Assembly: GCF_000282475.1 (NCBI RefSeq)
Contig: NZ_AKJF01000201.1
Coordinates: forward strand, 1-64,000
Direction: 5' to 3'
Length of the DNA: 64,000 nucleotides
From: Pseudomonas sp. GM78
GTDB taxonomy: Bacteria > Pseudomonadota > Gammaproteobacteria > Pseudomonadales > Pseudomonadaceae
Made by a program: the position numbers and the translations under genes. The notes under the pieces are model-generated. The model had not been told where the DNA came from and did not search any database. It saw only the letters and a list, made by a program, of their open reading frames with translations. Below are positions 25,652 through 35,883 of the stretch, piece after piece. Position 1 is the stretch's first letter. Every line of letters starts with the position of its first letter.

Positions 25652-26818
25652 TTGAAAATTACCGTTGTTGGAACAGGTTATGTTGGATTATCTAACTCTG
25701 TTTTGCTTGCGCAACATAACGAAGTTACTGCTCTAGATATATCGCCAACCCGAGTAAATGCTCTAAACCAGCGAAAAAGTGTAGTCTCCGATTCTGGACT
25801 AGAAGATTTTCTAGCAAATGAAACCCTAAATCTACATGCGACCCTGGACACAAAACAAGCGTACGAAGATGCTGAATTTGTTATCATTGCAACGCCTACA
25901 GATTATGATCCAGAAACCAACCACTTCAATACATCATCAGTAGAAAATGTTATAAATGATATACTTTCCTACAACAAGAAAACCACTATAGTTATTAAAT
26001 CAACTGTCCCCGTTGGCTTTACTGAACGGATGCGTCACCATTTTGATTATGAGAGAATATTATTCTCTCCTGAATTTTTGCGCGAAGGGCGCGCACTATA
26101 CGACAATCTGCATCCGTCTCGAATTATTGTTGGAAGCAAAACCAAGCAGGCCGAAACATTTGCAAACCTACTTAAGCAGGGTGCAATAAAATCCGACATA
26201 TCGATACTTTTAACAGACTCGACTGAAGCCGAGGCCATTAAACTTTTCTCCAACACTTTCCTAGCAATGCGAATTGCCTACTTTAACGAACTCGACACTT
26301 ATGCAGAAGTACACAAACTCAACACAAAAAACATAATCGAAGGGGTAAGCTTAGACCCTCGCATCGGAAACCACTACAACAATCCGTCATTCGGCTACGG
26401 CGGCTACTGCCTTCCAAAAGATACCAAGCAATTATTGGCCAATTATGCAGACGTGCCAAGCACATTGATTAAGGCAATTGTAGACTCAAATACTACGCGG
26501 AAAGACTTCATAGCCGATTCTATCCTTAAAAAGAATCCGCGCTCAGTTGGAATTTATCGGTTGATAATGAAGTCCGGGTCAGACAATTTCCGCACCTCAT
26601 CCATACAAGGTATAATGAAAAGATTAAAATCAAAAGGTATCGAAGTTGTCGTATATGAGCCAACAATGAGCGACTCCACCTTCTTCAACTCAAAAGTAAT
26701 CAATGATCTTTACACCTTTAAAAGTCAAGCCGATATTATAATTGCCAACCGTCTTTCCGATGAATTGTCTGACGTTTTAGAAAAAGTTTACACCAGGGAC
26801 CTATTTGGCAGTGACTGA
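25652..26818 (+). CDS. ugd: UDP-glucose 6-dehydrogenase
   Basis: A 388-residue enzyme, the same length as E. coli Ugd and closely similar through to the final DLFGSD. It oxidises UDP-glucose to UDP-glucuronate with two NAD. The N-terminal Rossmann motif is GTGYVGLS, the catalytic cysteine is in [12 protein letters not shown], and EFLREG and STVPVGF are conserved. Comparison with E. coli (start MKIT) places the start at TTG 25652 (KIT follows), with GAGAAG 4 nt upstream. An in-frame GTG at 25622 would add ten residues with no counterpart. The product may feed a uronic acid into the glycan made by the large transferases. It closes the AT-rich block. Confidence 0.9.
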   Translation: MKITVVGTGYVGLSNSVLLAQHNEVTALDISPTRVNALNQRKSVVSDSGLEDFLANETLNLHATLDTKQAYEDAEFVIIATPTDYDPETNHFNTSSVENVINDILSYNKKTTIVIKSTVPVGFTERMRHHFDYERILFSPEFLREGRALYDNLHPSRIIVGSKTKQAETFANLLKQGAIKSDISILLTDSTEAEAIKLFSNTFLAMRIAYFNELDTYAEVHKLNTKNIIEGVSLDPRIGNHYNNPSFGYGGYCLPKDTKQLLANYADVPSTLIKAIVDSNTTRKDFIADSILKKNPRSVGIYRLIMKSGSDNFRTSSIQGIMKRLKSKGIEVVVYEPTMSDSTFFNSKVINDLYTFKSQADIIIANRLSDELSDVLEKVYTRDLFGSD

Positions 26819-27072
26819 ATGAAACTACTCAATCATGCTGTTTTTTTGATCACGCCGAAATCTAAACAGCTTGACGCGCACAATTACACCGTCACTATAG
26901 TTTTATATGGTGACAGAATTTTGCTTTCGGAGCGTCCCTAATAGCTATTTAACGATAACCATACGAATTCAAGCCGACGTAAATGACGCGCTACACGGAA
27001 CTTTTACAAATCGTGCTCAAGCTGTAATAATACGCAACCAGTTAGAACTTCAAACGCCAAGAGATATTACGG
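26819..27072. other. AT-rich intergenic region before rmlB
   Basis: No gene is supported here. The sequence is AT-rich up to about 27,060 and then becomes GC-rich at the start of rmlB. It should hold the rml promoter. No RfaH ops (JUMPstart) motif was found. Confidence 0.4.
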
Positions 27073-28173
27073 ATGATCTTAATCACAGGCGGAGCCGGGT
27101 TTATCGGCTCCAATTTCGCTCAGCAATGGTGTGCACATAGCAGCGAGCCTATCTTGAATCTGGACGCACTGACCTATGCCGGTAATTTGGCGAACCTACA
27201 GTCGTTAGAGAATTCGCCACAGCATACTTTCGTCCATGGCAATATCCTGGACGCCGAGCTCCTCGCACGCTTGTTCTCCGAGTACGCCCCCCGCGCAGTG
27301 GTCCATTTTGCTGCAGAGTCCCATGTGGACCGCTCCATTCACGGCCCGGAGGCATTCGTCGAAACCAACGTGAATGGTACGTTCCGCTTGCTCGAGGCCG
27401 CACGAGCTTATTGGTCGGGTCTGGACGCTGAAGCCAAAAGCGCCTTCCGCTTTCTTCACGTCTCCACCGATGAGGTCTACGGAACATTAGGCGCGGAAGA
27501 TCCCGCGTTCAGCGAAACAACTCCGTATGCTCCTAACAGCCCCTACTCTGCCAGCAAGGCTGCAAGCGATCACCTGGTGCGGTCATATCATCACACCTAC
27601 GGCATGCCGGTGCTGACCACCAATTGCTCGAACAATTACGGTCCCTTCCACTTCCCGGAAAAGTTGATCCCGTTGATGATTGTCAACGCACTCGCCGGCA
27701 AGTCGCTGCCTGTTTACGGTGACGGGCAACAGATCCGTGACTGGCTCTTTGTTGAAGACCACTGTGCAGCCATTCGTCGAGTTCTTGAAGCAGGGACTCC
27801 AGGAGAGGTTTACAACGTCGGCGGCTGGAACGAGAAGGCCAACATCGACATCGTGCACACCGTCTGCAATTTGCTGGACGAGTTGGCGCCGGCAGCAGGG
27901 CGTGGTGTTCGCCATGCGCTGACCGATGCCCCTGTTGAACGTTATGTAGAATTGATCACCCATGTCACTGATCGCCCCGGCCATGACCGTCGCTATGCTA
28001 TCGACGCGCGCAAGATCGAGCGTGAGCTGGGCTGGTTGCCTGCCGAGACATTCGAGACGGGTATCCGCAAGACGGTGCAATGGTACCTGGCGAATCAGCC
28101 TTGGGTGAACGGCGTGCTCGATGGCAGTTATCGGGAATGGGAAAAACTGCAATACAAGACCGAACACGCATGA
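27073..28173 (+). CDS. rmlB: dTDP-glucose 4,6-dehydratase
   Basis: A 366-residue SDR of normal length. It removes water from dTDP-glucose to give dTDP-4-keto-6-deoxyglucose, the second step of dTDP-L-rhamnose synthesis. [11 protein letters not shown] binds [12 protein letters not shown] carries the Thr/Asp/Glu catalytic group, and [12 protein letters not shown] gives Tyr-x-x-x-Lys. [15 protein letters not shown] is typical of RmlB. It is the first gene of a tight rmlBDAC operon and overlaps rmlD by 4 nt. A decayed rmlB-like fragment lies at the far right of the locus. Confidence 0.95.
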   Translation: MILITGGAGFIGSNFAQQWCAHSSEPILNLDALTYAGNLANLQSLENSPQHTFVHGNILDAELLARLFSEYAPRAVVHFAAESHVDRSIHGPEAFVETNVNGTFRLLEAARAYWSGLDAEAKSAFRFLHVSTDEVYGTLGAEDPAFSETTPYAPNSPYSASKAASDHLVRSYHHTYGMPVLTTNCSNNYGPFHFPEKLIPLMIVNALAGKSLPVYGDGQQIRDWLFVEDHCAAIRRVLEAGTPGEVYNVGGWNEKANIDIVHTVCNLLDELAPAAGRGVRHALTDAPVERYVELITHVTDRPGHDRRYAIDARKIERELGWLPAETFETGIRKTVQWYLANQPWVNGVLDGSYREWEKLQYKTEHA

Positions 28174-29072
28174 AGATCCTACTACTAGGCAAAAATGGTC
28201 AAGTGGGTTGGGAACTCCAACGTGCCCTCGCCCCTTTGGGCGAGGTGATTGCGCTCGATCGCCAAGGTGAGAATGGATTATGCGGTGACTTGGCAGACCT
28301 CGATGGCCTGGCAGCCACTGTTCGACGAGTAGCGCCCCAGGTGATTGTCAACGCAGCGGCTTACACCGCCGTAGACAAGGCCGAAAGCGAGCCAGAGATC
28401 GCCTACCGTATCAACGCCGAGGCCGCCGGTGTCCTCGCGAGGGAGGCTGTGGCTCTTGGTGCCTGGCTGGTTCACTACTCTACCGACTATGTATTTGATG
28501 GCAGCGGTGACCAGCCCAAAGATGAAACCACCGCTGTAGGGCCGTTGTCCGTCTACGGCAGCAGCAAGCGTGCGGGTGAAGCAGCTATCACGACCTCGGG
28601 CGCAAAAAGCGTCGTGTTCAGGACCAGTTGGGTCTACGCCGAACGTGGTAACAACTTCGCAAAGACCATGCTTCGCTTGGCTCAGGAACGCGAACAACTG
28701 AACGTCGTCGACGATCAGATTGGAGCGCCGACCGGCGCAGACTTGATTGCCGATGTGACGGCTCATGCCATTCGCTTACTGATGTCCAACGACAGTCACG
28801 CCCTGGCAGGGATTTATCACCTGGCGGCGAAGGGCGAGACCTCATGGTGCGGCTTCGCACGCCATGTACTGGAGCATGCGGAAAAGGCGGGTATTCCTCT
28901 CAAGGTCAGTGCCGCAAAAGTCGGCGCAATCATGACCGAGGCGTACCCGCTGCCAGCGGCACGACCACGGAACTCACGCCTTGATTGCAATCGGCTGGAG
29001 TCGACTTTTGGCCTGAAACTGCCGCATTGGCAATTCGGTGTCACGCGCATGCTGAATGAAATAATCAACTAG
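28170..29072 (+). CDS. rmlD: dTDP-4-dehydrorhamnose reductase
   Basis: A 300-residue enzyme that performs the final reduction to dTDP-L-rhamnose. The motif [14 protein letters not shown] binds the cofactor, and YSTDYVFDG and [10 protein letters not shown] (Tyr-x-x-x-Lys) form the active site. The start at 28170 overlaps the rmlB stop (ATGA) and begins MKILLLGK as usual for the family. The frame is open further upstream but that part is inside rmlB. Confidence 0.95.
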   Translation: MKILLLGKNGQVGWELQRALAPLGEVIALDRQGENGLCGDLADLDGLAATVRRVAPQVIVNAAAYTAVDKAESEPEIAYRINAEAAGVLAREAVALGAWLVHYSTDYVFDGSGDQPKDETTAVGPLSVYGSSKRAGEAAITTSGAKSVVFRTSWVYAERGNNFAKTMLRLAQEREQLNVVDDQIGAPTGADLIADVTAHAIRLLMSNDSHALAGIYHLAAKGETSWCGFARHVLEHAEKAGIPLKVSAAKVGAIMTEAYPLPAARPRNSRLDCNRLESTFGLKLPHWQFGVTRMLNEIIN

Positions 29073-29080
29073 GAGGCAAC

Positions 29081-29962
29081 ATGGCACGTAAAGGAATAAT
29101 TTTGGCGGGTGGATCGGGCACTCGACTGCACCCCGCGACTTTGTCGATATCCAAGCAACTTTTGCCGGTTTACGACAAGCCGATGATCTACTACCCGCTC
29201 AGCACATTGATGCTGTCGGGCATCCGCGACATTTTGATTATTTCTACTCCCCAGGATACCCCTCGCTTTGAACAGCTGCTGGGCGACGGCAGCCAGTGGG
29301 GCATCAATCTATCCTATGCCGTGCAGTCGAGCCCGGATGGTTTGGCACAGGCCTTCGTAATCGGCGCCGATTTTATTGGCAACGATCAATCGGCACTGGT
29401 TCTGGGCGACAACATTTTCTACGGTCATGATTTCCAACCGTTGCTCAACAGTGCCATGCAACGTGATACGGGTGCAACGGTGTTCGCATACCATGTGCAG
29501 GACCCAGAGCGCTATGGTGTTGCGGAGTTTGATTCGGCTGGCCGTGTATTGTCCCTGGAAGAAAAACCTCTCGTACCGAAATCCAGCTATGCGGTGACCG
29601 GCCTGTATTTCTACGACAATCAAGTAGTTGATCTGGCTAAAGAACTGCGACCGTCACCTCGGGGTGAGCTGGAAATCACAGACCTCAACTCCCTGTATCT
29701 TGATCAACAGAATCTGCATGTCGAAATCATGGGCCGTGGCTATGCATGGCTTGACACCGGCACCCATGACAGCTTGCTTGAGGCCAGTCAGTACATTGCA
29801 ACCCTCGAAAGGCGCCAAGGCCTGAAAGTGGCCTGCCCTGAAGAGATCAGTTTCCGAGCAGGTTGGATCGACGCGGAACATTTACTGCGCCTGGCGCAAC
29901 CACTGGCTAAAAATGGTTACGGCAAGTACCTGCAAAACCTCCTGAAGGACAAGGTGTACTGA
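29081..29962 (+). CDS. rmlA: Glucose-1-phosphate thymidylyltransferase
   Basis: A 293-residue enzyme that makes dTDP-glucose from glucose 1-phosphate and dTTP. The signature [20 protein letters not shown] is near the start, and FALED-type metal residues appear in [10 protein letters not shown]. The ribosome binding site AGGAGG precedes the ATG closely. It lies 8 nt after rmlD and overlaps rmlC by 1 nt. Confidence 0.95.
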   Translation: MARKGIILAGGSGTRLHPATLSISKQLLPVYDKPMIYYPLSTLMLSGIRDILIISTPQDTPRFEQLLGDGSQWGINLSYAVQSSPDGLAQAFVIGADFIGNDQSALVLGDNIFYGHDFQPLLNSAMQRDTGATVFAYHVQDPERYGVAEFDSAGRVLSLEEKPLVPKSSYAVTGLYFYDNQVVDLAKELRPSPRGELEITDLNSLYLDQQNLHVEIMGRGYAWLDTGTHDSLLEASQYIATLERRQGLKVACPEEISFRAGWIDAEHLLRLAQPLAKNGYGKYLQNLLKDKVY

Positions 29963-30507
29963 TGCAAGGCGTTCAACTGGCAATTCCTGAAGTCGTATTG
30001 ATTACTCCCAAGGTGTTTGGGGATGAGCGCGGATTCTTCTATGAGAGTTTTAGCGCGGGTGCCTTTTATGAGGCTACGGATGTCAAGCCCAGCTTTGTGC
30101 AGGACAATCATTCCAGGTCGGTAAAGGGTGTTCTGCGCGGACTGCACTACCAATTGCCCCCGCACGCACAAGGCAAGTTAGTACGAGTCATTCAAGGCGA
30201 AGTCTTCGATGTGGCGGTGGATATCCGCCGTAACTCCCCTACATTTGGCCAATGGGTAGGTGAAATTCTTTCTGCCGACAACAAGCGACAACTGTGGATT
30301 CCACCTGGATTTGCCCACGGATTTGTCACCTTGAGCGATACGGCTGAATTCCTCTACAAGACGACCGATGTCTACTCGCCATCTTGCGAGCGGTGCATCA
30401 TGTGGAACGACCCTGAAATTGGCATCGATTGGGGATACGACGGCGAGCCTATCTTGTCTGGAAAGGACCAGCTTGGTGTATTGCTCGCCAATGCCGAAGT
30501 CTTTTGA
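29962..30507 (+). CDS. rmlC: dTDP-4-dehydrorhamnose 3,5-epimerase
   Basis: A 181-residue cupin of normal length. Family motifs are FGDERGFFYESF, FVQDNHSRSVKGVLRGLHYQ (catalytic His) and a later WIPPGFAHGFVTLSDTAEFLYK. It epimerises the 4-keto sugar at C3 and C5. It is the last gene of the rml operon, with a terminator about 35 nt downstream. Confidence 0.95.
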   Translation: MQGVQLAIPEVVLITPKVFGDERGFFYESFSAGAFYEATDVKPSFVQDNHSRSVKGVLRGLHYQLPPHAQGKLVRVIQGEVFDVAVDIRRNSPTFGQWVGEILSADNKRQLWIPPGFAHGFVTLSDTAEFLYKTTDVYSPSCERCIMWNDPEIGIDWGYDGEPILSGKDQLGVLLANAEVF

Positions 30508-30540
30508 AGGTTTGAGCTGAAGTAATAGCAATTGCTGCAC

Positions 30541-30571
30541 AAGCCCCACCGGAAAATCTCAGGTGGGGCTT
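30541..30571 (+). terminator. Terminator of the rml operon
   Basis: A perfect 10-bp stem, AAGCCCCACC (30541-30550) with GGTGGGGCTT (30562-30571), has an 11-nt loop and a short T-rich tail. It lies between rmlC and wbpM, which converge, and may serve both strands. Confidence 0.8.
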
Positions 30572-30620
30572 TCAATGTTTGGCATTAAAAGCGTGATGCT
30601 CTAAACACCATGCGAAACAA

Positions 30621-32630
30621 TCATGGCTCAAGGCGACGCTGCTGGTAAATCCAGTCGACAATATCGCCGTCAGGGGTATAGCCGCTGACCATGTCACGCA
30701 GTAACTGGCGTACACGTGCGTAATCATCCTTTTCAACGGCGCTGAGTAGTTCGGACAGTTTATCCTTGAGTACATCCCAAGGCAGGTGATCTTCATTGGC
30801 GCTCATGATCATCGGGTGCTGGGTGGCACTGACGTTGTCGCCAATCAGCAACTCTTCGTAAAGCTTTTCACCAGGGCGCAGCCCGGTAAATTCGATCGAG
30901 ATATCGCCCTGGAGATTTCTCTCCGAACGAACACTCAAACCGGACAGATGAATCATCTTCTCTGCCAACTCGACAATCTTCACCGGCTCGCCCATGTCGA
31001 GCACGAACACATCCCCACCCTGCCCCATGGAACCCGCCTGGATCACCAGTTGCGCGGCCTCGGGAATGGTCATGAAATAGCGAGTGATTTTCGGGTGAGT
31101 GACTGTCAATGGTCCTCCGGCCTTGATCTGCTTGTAAAACAGCGGAATCACCGAACCTGAGGACCCCAGCACATTCCCGAAACGAACCATGGTAAAGCGC
31201 GTTTTATTAACTCTGGATACATTGGCCTTGTCGCCGAACAGGACCGGCGCAATCTCATGACTCAAGGCCTGGAGCGTCAATTCGGCCAGACGCTTGGTAC
31301 TGCCCATCACATTCGTGGGACGAACCGCCTTGTCCGTGGAGATCAGCACAAAGTTGGAAACACCCGCCTGCAATGCGGCCTGAGCGGTGTTGAGCGTACC
31401 AATGACGTTGTTCAACACGCCTTCTGCAATATTGTGCTCGACCATGGGTACGTGTTTGTACGCTGCTGCGTGGTAGACCGTATCTACACCCCAGGTCTTC
31501 ATCACATCCACCAGTTTGTCCTGATGACGTATGGAGCCGAGGATCGGCAACAGTCGAATAGGCACCGTCTGCCGGGCCGCACGCTGCTCCAGCTCCGTGA
31601 GAATGCTATAGAGGTTGAATTCGCCGTGATCAAACAACAAAAGCGTGGTCGGGGCCAGCGAGAAGATCTGTCGACACAGCTCTGAACCGATCGAGCCCCC
31701 AGCCCCTGTCACCATGACTGTCTTGCCTTTGATACAGCGCTCGAGCAAGTCCGGTTGTGCAGGCACCGAATCGCGTCCCAGCAAGTCAGCGATATCGACT
31801 TCCTGAATGTCTTCAACCTTCACCCGGCCGCTCGCCAGGTCGCTAAAGTTGGGAACGCTGCGAATGTGCAGCGGGAAATGCTCCAGGAAAGTCAGGATTT
31901 CCCGACGTCGTGCACGGGTAGATGACGGAAGCGCCAGAAGAATCTCCTGAGCACCGGTCTCGTCGATCATCTGTTGAATATGCTTGGGTTTATAGACCTG
32001 CAAACCGGCAATCACCCGATCTGCGATGCTTTGATCGTCATCGATAAACGCCACGGGACGCATGACCCGCCCCATGCGAAGCGCCGCGACCAGCTGATTT
32101 CCCGCCACTCCCGCACCGTAGATCGCGACTTTGGTGAGGCTATCATCGCGAACGGTAAAGGAGATATGTTGAGCGCCGGCGAACCAGTCGCCCATGAAGT
32201 AATGGCGCATGCACAGACGTAGCCCGCCAATGATAACGAGGCTTAACCACCAGTAGTTGAAGACGATGGATCGCGGCACTACGGTTTGGTGATTGCTGTA
32301 CCAATAGACCACGAGCGCCAGAATCAACGAGGAAAGACTGACCGCCTTGATAATAGCGATCAGCGCGTCATTGCCGAAGTAGCGCATGACGGCACGGTAC
32401 ATGCCGAACCTGATGAATAGCGGTATGGCGACGACAGGGGCGCTGACGAACAACCAGAAATGGACCCTGAAGGGGTTGTACATATCATCGATGCCCAGTC
32501 GCACGAGGAATGCCAACCACAGAGCTCCCCAGACCAAAACGATGTCTGTGGTCACCTGTATCAGTCGCTTGCGGCGTCTGGGAAGCCCTAAAAGGCCTGC
32601 CCTGACCTTGTCCATGAACTCTTCAAACAC
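30621..32630 (-). CDS. wbpM: UDP-GlcNAc 4,6-dehydratase, membrane-bound WbpM family
   Basis: A 669-residue protein. Four membrane helices occupy about residues 20-135. A CoA-binding-like Rossmann domain follows, then the catalytic SDR domain with VTGAGGSIGSELCRQIF near 290 and STDKAVRPTNVMGSTKR, where Met replaces the usual Tyr, as in WbpM/FlaA1. It makes UDP-4-keto-6-deoxy-GlcNAc, the precursor of UDP-QuiNAc or UDP-FucNAc. The last gene of the minus-strand gmd-wbpM block. GTG 32630 has AAGG 5 nt upstream; ATG 32615 is an alternative start. Confidence 0.93.
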   Translation of the reverse strand: MFEEFMDKVRAGLLGLPRRRKRLIQVTTDIVLVWGALWLAFLVRLGIDDMYNPFRVHFWLFVSAPVVAIPLFIRFGMYRAVMRYFGNDALIAIIKAVSLSSLILALVVYWYSNHQTVVPRSIVFNYWWLSLVIIGGLRLCMRHYFMGDWFAGAQHISFTVRDDSLTKVAIYGAGVAGNQLVAALRMGRVMRPVAFIDDDQSIADRVIAGLQVYKPKHIQQMIDETGAQEILLALPSSTRARRREILTFLEHFPLHIRSVPNFSDLASGRVKVEDIQEVDIADLLGRDSVPAQPDLLERCIKGKTVMVTGAGGSIGSELCRQIFSLAPTTLLLFDHGEFNLYSILTELEQRAARQTVPIRLLPILGSIRHQDKLVDVMKTWGVDTVYHAAAYKHVPMVEHNIAEGVLNNVIGTLNTAQAALQAGVSNFVLISTDKAVRPTNVMGSTKRLAELTLQALSHEIAPVLFGDKANVSRVNKTRFTMVRFGNVLGSSGSVIPLFYKQIKAGGPLTVTHPKITRYFMTIPEAAQLVIQAGSMGQGGDVFVLDMGEPVKIVELAEKMIHLSGLSVRSERNLQGDISIEFTGLRPGEKLYEELLIGDNVSATQHPMIMSANEDHLPWDVLKDKLSELLSAVEKDDYARVRQLLRDMVSGYTPDGDIVDWIYQQRRLEP

Positions 32631-32722
32631 CTTTGCCTTCTCCCCTGAACTGCCATATCACGGTAGTGGAACCTTATAGGCGCATCTCATCCACTTTAGA
32701 ATCGAAATGACCGAAATGTTAC

Positions 32723-33751
32723 TCAGTTTTTCACCGGTGGGGTTTCAAGCTCGCCCGCGTGGTACTTGATAGCGAGCGCAATCAATGGAGCATAGGCCAA
32801 AATCAATCCCGCCCCTGCGTTCAGGCCGAATCGTGTAATGCCTACTGCGATAGGCAACAGCCAAAGCAAATTGATCGCCCCCACGACCGCTGTAACCGTC
32901 AAATGGCTGCCAAACCGACGAGAGGCGAACTGATAGGCATGGCTGCGATGCGCTTCATAGACCTTGTCGCCGCGCAGTAAACGGCGAAACAGCGTGAACG
33001 TTGCATCGACAATGAACACGCCCAGCAAGATCAGCCAGCCCCACAGCAAGTCTGCCGAGACCCACGCTGCTTGGAGTGAGAGCCCTCCAAGGACAATCCC
33101 CAGAAAACCACTCCCGGCGTCCCCCATGAAAATTTTCGCGGGGGGGAAATTCCAGAACAGAAAACCGGCTACGGCAATGGCCAACAACAACGGAGCCCAG
33201 ATCAAGTCCGCCGCATTACTCACCCAGTACAACAAACAAGCCCCGAGACAAACGCAAATTGCCTCGACACTGGCAATTCCGTCGATACCGTCCATGAAGT
33301 TGTAAAGGTTGAGCAGCCAAACCAGATAAAACGTCGCTAGCACATGACCAAACCATCCGAGGTCAAATGGGTACCCAAAGAACTCAATAACGGGCAACCC
33401 ACCGAGCCAGAATAGCAACCAGATCGATGCAGCGAAATGCCCCAACAAGCGCCAACGGGCAGCGATGTGCCCGTGGTCATCCATGAATCCGATAACGGCG
33501 ATCAGGGTGCCGGCACCCGCAATGCCTAGAAACGCCTGGGAGGGCATCAACCTTGCCAACCAAAGCATCAACAGCGCCAAGGTAAATGCCAGGACAATTG
33601 CCACGCCTCCACCCCGAGGCGTTGGCACCGAGTGAGAGCTACGCGCATTGGGAATATCCATCAGGCTTCGTGAGAGGGCATAACGACGCAGGGCCCACGT
33701 CAGGGAAAAAGACGCAGCGACAATGACAGGGATAAACCAGCCATAATTCAT
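32723..33751 (-). CDS. wbpL: Initiating glycosyl-1-phosphate transferase, WbpL/WecA family
   Basis: A 342-residue membrane protein with about ten or eleven helices. It has the WecA-superfamily motifs NARSSHSVPTPRGGG, NLYNFMDGIDGIAS and a MGDAGSGFLG loop, plus an AHRSHAYQ segment. It transfers a 6-deoxy-HexNAc 1-phosphate, probably QuiNAc or FucNAc, to undecaprenyl phosphate and so starts each O chain. In P. aeruginosa WbpL initiates both A-band and B-band antigens. Its ATG overlaps the stop of the upstream reductase gene by 4 nt. Confidence 0.92.
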   Translation of the reverse strand: MNYGWFIPVIVAASFSLTWALRRYALSRSLMDIPNARSSHSVPTPRGGGVAIVLAFTLALLMLWLARLMPSQAFLGIAGAGTLIAVIGFMDDHGHIAARWRLLGHFAASIWLLFWLGGLPVIEFFGYPFDLGWFGHVLATFYLVWLLNLYNFMDGIDGIASVEAICVCLGACLLYWVSNAADLIWAPLLLAIAVAGFLFWNFPPAKIFMGDAGSGFLGIVLGGLSLQAAWVSADLLWGWLILLGVFIVDATFTLFRRLLRGDKVYEAHRSHAYQFASRRFGSHLTVTAVVGAINLLWLLPIAVGITRFGLNAGAGLILAYAPLIALAIKYHAGELETPPVKN

Positions 33752-34719
33752 GATTTATGGGAGTCCAGAAAATGTTGCGCCGTCAGGGCCAAAGCTTGAT
33801 CGAGTGTGACCGGAGGCCTCCAGCCCAATAGTTGTCGGTTTTTGCTGATATCAACTTGCAGGGACCCGAGAATACGATCTGCCAGTGCTTGCTGACCAAG
33901 TAACGCGGCAACGCCACTCATGAGTCGCGCCGGTACGGGCAATAACCTGGCTGGCTTGCCCAAGGCTGCCCCTAACTTGTGCAACAGTTGCGTGGTCGAG
34001 ACGTCTTCACCGTCGCTGACCAGGAATACTTGATTGGTGGCCGCCGGATGATCGGAACAGGTGACGATCAAGTCCACCAGATTGTCTACGGAAACCAGGC
34101 TACGCCGATTGTCGACAGCGCCAAAAGGTAACGGAACGCCACGATACAACCAGCGCATCATGCTGAGAAAGTTGGCTTTGACGCCTGGGCCATAGACCAA
34201 TACGGGCCGGATGATGACCACCTCCATCCCCGTGGTTGCGGCGAGCGCCATCAATCCTTTCTCTGCCTCATATTTGGAGATCCCGTAAGGGTCAATGGGG
34301 CCTGGTACATCATCTGCCCGGTATACGGTGCCCGGCGCTGTGCCTTCCCCATTTACCTTGATGGAACTGATGAAGATAAAACGCTTCACACCGTACGCCG
34401 CGGCCTGACGGGCAAGGTTGAGTGTAGCCTCGACATTGACTTCACGAAACGCCGCCAACGGGTCCGAAGCCACCTCATTCATGACATGAACCCGAGCAGC
34501 CGCATGGACAACTACATCGACGTCAGTCAGGGTGGTCTTCCAATCGTTTGCTCCATTGAGGCTGCCCAACTGCGGCGAACGCACTCCCATGGGCAGTGTG
34601 GCGGACGGTGTTCGCAAAGGCGCTGTAACTAAACACCCAGGCATCTGCACCAATCGATTGATCAATGCCCGCCCCAGAAATCCGCTACCGCCGGTAACCA
34701 GAAATGACATAGATCTCAT
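33748..34719 (-). CDS. wbpV: NAD-dependent nucleotide-sugar reductase/epimerase, WbpV-like
   Basis: A 323-residue extended SDR: VTGGSGFLGRALI at the N-terminus, SSIKVNGEG with the catalytic Ser and YGISKYEAEKGL with Tyr-x-x-x-Lys. In P. aeruginosa O6 the order wbpV-wbpL-wbpM is the same, and WbpV reduces the 4-keto product of WbpM to UDP-QuiNAc. The same reaction is likely here; a FucNAc epimerase is the alternative. I chose ATG 34719 because AAGGG lies 7 nt upstream. Confidence 0.82.
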   Translation of the reverse strand: MRSMSFLVTGGSGFLGRALINRLVQMPGCLVTAPLRTPSATLPMGVRSPQLGSLNGANDWKTTLTDVDVVVHAAARVHVMNEVASDPLAAFREVNVEATLNLARQAAAYGVKRFIFISSIKVNGEGTAPGTVYRADDVPGPIDPYGISKYEAEKGLMALAATTGMEVVIIRPVLVYGPGVKANFLSMMRWLYRGVPLPFGAVDNRRSLVSVDNLVDLIVTCSDHPAATNQVFLVSDGEDVSTTQLLHKLGAALGKPARLLPVPARLMSGVAALLGQQALADRILGSLQVDISKNRQLLGWRPPVTLDQALALTAQHFLDSHKS

Positions 34720-34773
34720 GAGTGGCCCTTGGAATACAAAAAAAACAATGCCCGGGCACTGTGCCGCAATCTT

Positions 34774-35883
34774 TCAAAGCAGTGAGCGATAAATCTCGGC
34801 ATAGGATTTTGCCATCGAATCAGAAGAGAACACCGTTTCGAAACGTCGCTGCGCCGCCTCTCCCATCGCTGCCGCCACATCCGGCTGATTCCAGAGGCAG
34901 GTCATTGCCGCGGCCAGCGCGACGGAATCACGGGGAGGCACGACCAAACCGGTCTCCCCCGCAATATTGATGTAAGTGGTGCCAGAACCCATTTCACAGG
35001 AAATCATTGGCTTGCCGTACATCGCACCTTCAAGCAACGAAATACCGAAAGACTCAGATCGCAGGTGTGAAGGGAAAACGAACGCGTAGCACAGTTGCAG
35101 AAGAGCAGCCTTGTCTTCGTCAGGTAACCCACCAAGGAAATGCACGTTGGACAATCCCATTTGATCAGCCTGTGCCTTGAGTTCAACCTCAAGCCCCCCT
35201 CCTCCCAGAATGACGACGGGAAGTTGAGTCGCTTTAGCGGCCTCAAGCAAATAGTTCAGGCCTTTGTAGTAACGCAATGCACCGACGAACAGAAAAAAAC
35301 GCTCTCCCAGACGCTCACGCCACAATGCAAGTTTCTGCGCCGAAGGCGTGGGGTAGGTTTCACGGTCCAACCCATAAGGCACGACACGAACCTTGTCTTT
35401 GAAACGTGTTAATACCGGACTGCTTTCAGCATAGTTAGGTGAAGAAGCGACAATACAGTCAACGCTGGACAAGAAGCGATTCATCAACGGTTGATAAAGC
35501 TTGAGAAGCATTTTTTGCTTGACGATATCCGAGTGATAACTGACGACAGCTGGCTTGTTGATTCGACTGACAAAATGCACCAGATCCATGTAAGGCCATG
35601 GGAAATGGTAGTTAACAATATCTGCCTTCTTCGCCAACTCGGCAAAATCCTTGAACGCCGATAGCGAGAAACCGGTGGAGGCGACATGCAAATCGAGTTT
35701 GGAGCGATGAGTCAAATGGTGCCCCACCCTTTCATTGCGTGCCGCACCTCGCTCACTGAGATAAAGCACTTCAGATTCAAACCCGTGACGGATCCCGCCT
35801 TCGGCAATCTGAAAAATGACTTGCTCGATACCACCCATGGTCTCCGGGTAGTACGTCTTGAAGAAGTGCAGAACCTTGATCAT
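34774..35883 (-). CDS. wbpZ: GT4 glycosyltransferase, WbpZ-like
   Basis: A 369-residue GT-B enzyme. The start MIKVLHFFKTYYPETMGGIE and the C-terminal ESFGISLLEGAMYGKP (the E-x7-E donor-sugar motif) place it in family 4. It resembles WbpZ of the P. aeruginosa A-band locus, which adds the first D-rhamnose to the primer. Its neighbours rmd and gmd make GDP-D-rhamnose, which supports that donor. It overlaps the next transferase gene by 4 nt. The family is firm; the WbpZ identity comes from memory of the family and is moderate. Confidence 0.75.
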   Translation of the reverse strand: MIKVLHFFKTYYPETMGGIEQVIFQIAEGGIRHGFESEVLYLSERGAARNERVGHHLTHRSKLDLHVASTGFSLSAFKDFAELAKKADIVNYHFPWPYMDLVHFVSRINKPAVVSYHSDIVKQKMLLKLYQPLMNRFLSSVDCIVASSPNYAESSPVLTRFKDKVRVVPYGLDRETYPTPSAQKLALWRERLGERFFLFVGALRYYKGLNYLLEAAKATQLPVVILGGGGLEVELKAQADQMGLSNVHFLGGLPDEDKAALLQLCYAFVFPSHLRSESFGISLLEGAMYGKPMISCEMGSGTTYINIAGETGLVVPPRDSVALAAAMTCLWNQPDVAAAMGEAAQRRFETVFSSDSMAKSYAEIYRSLL

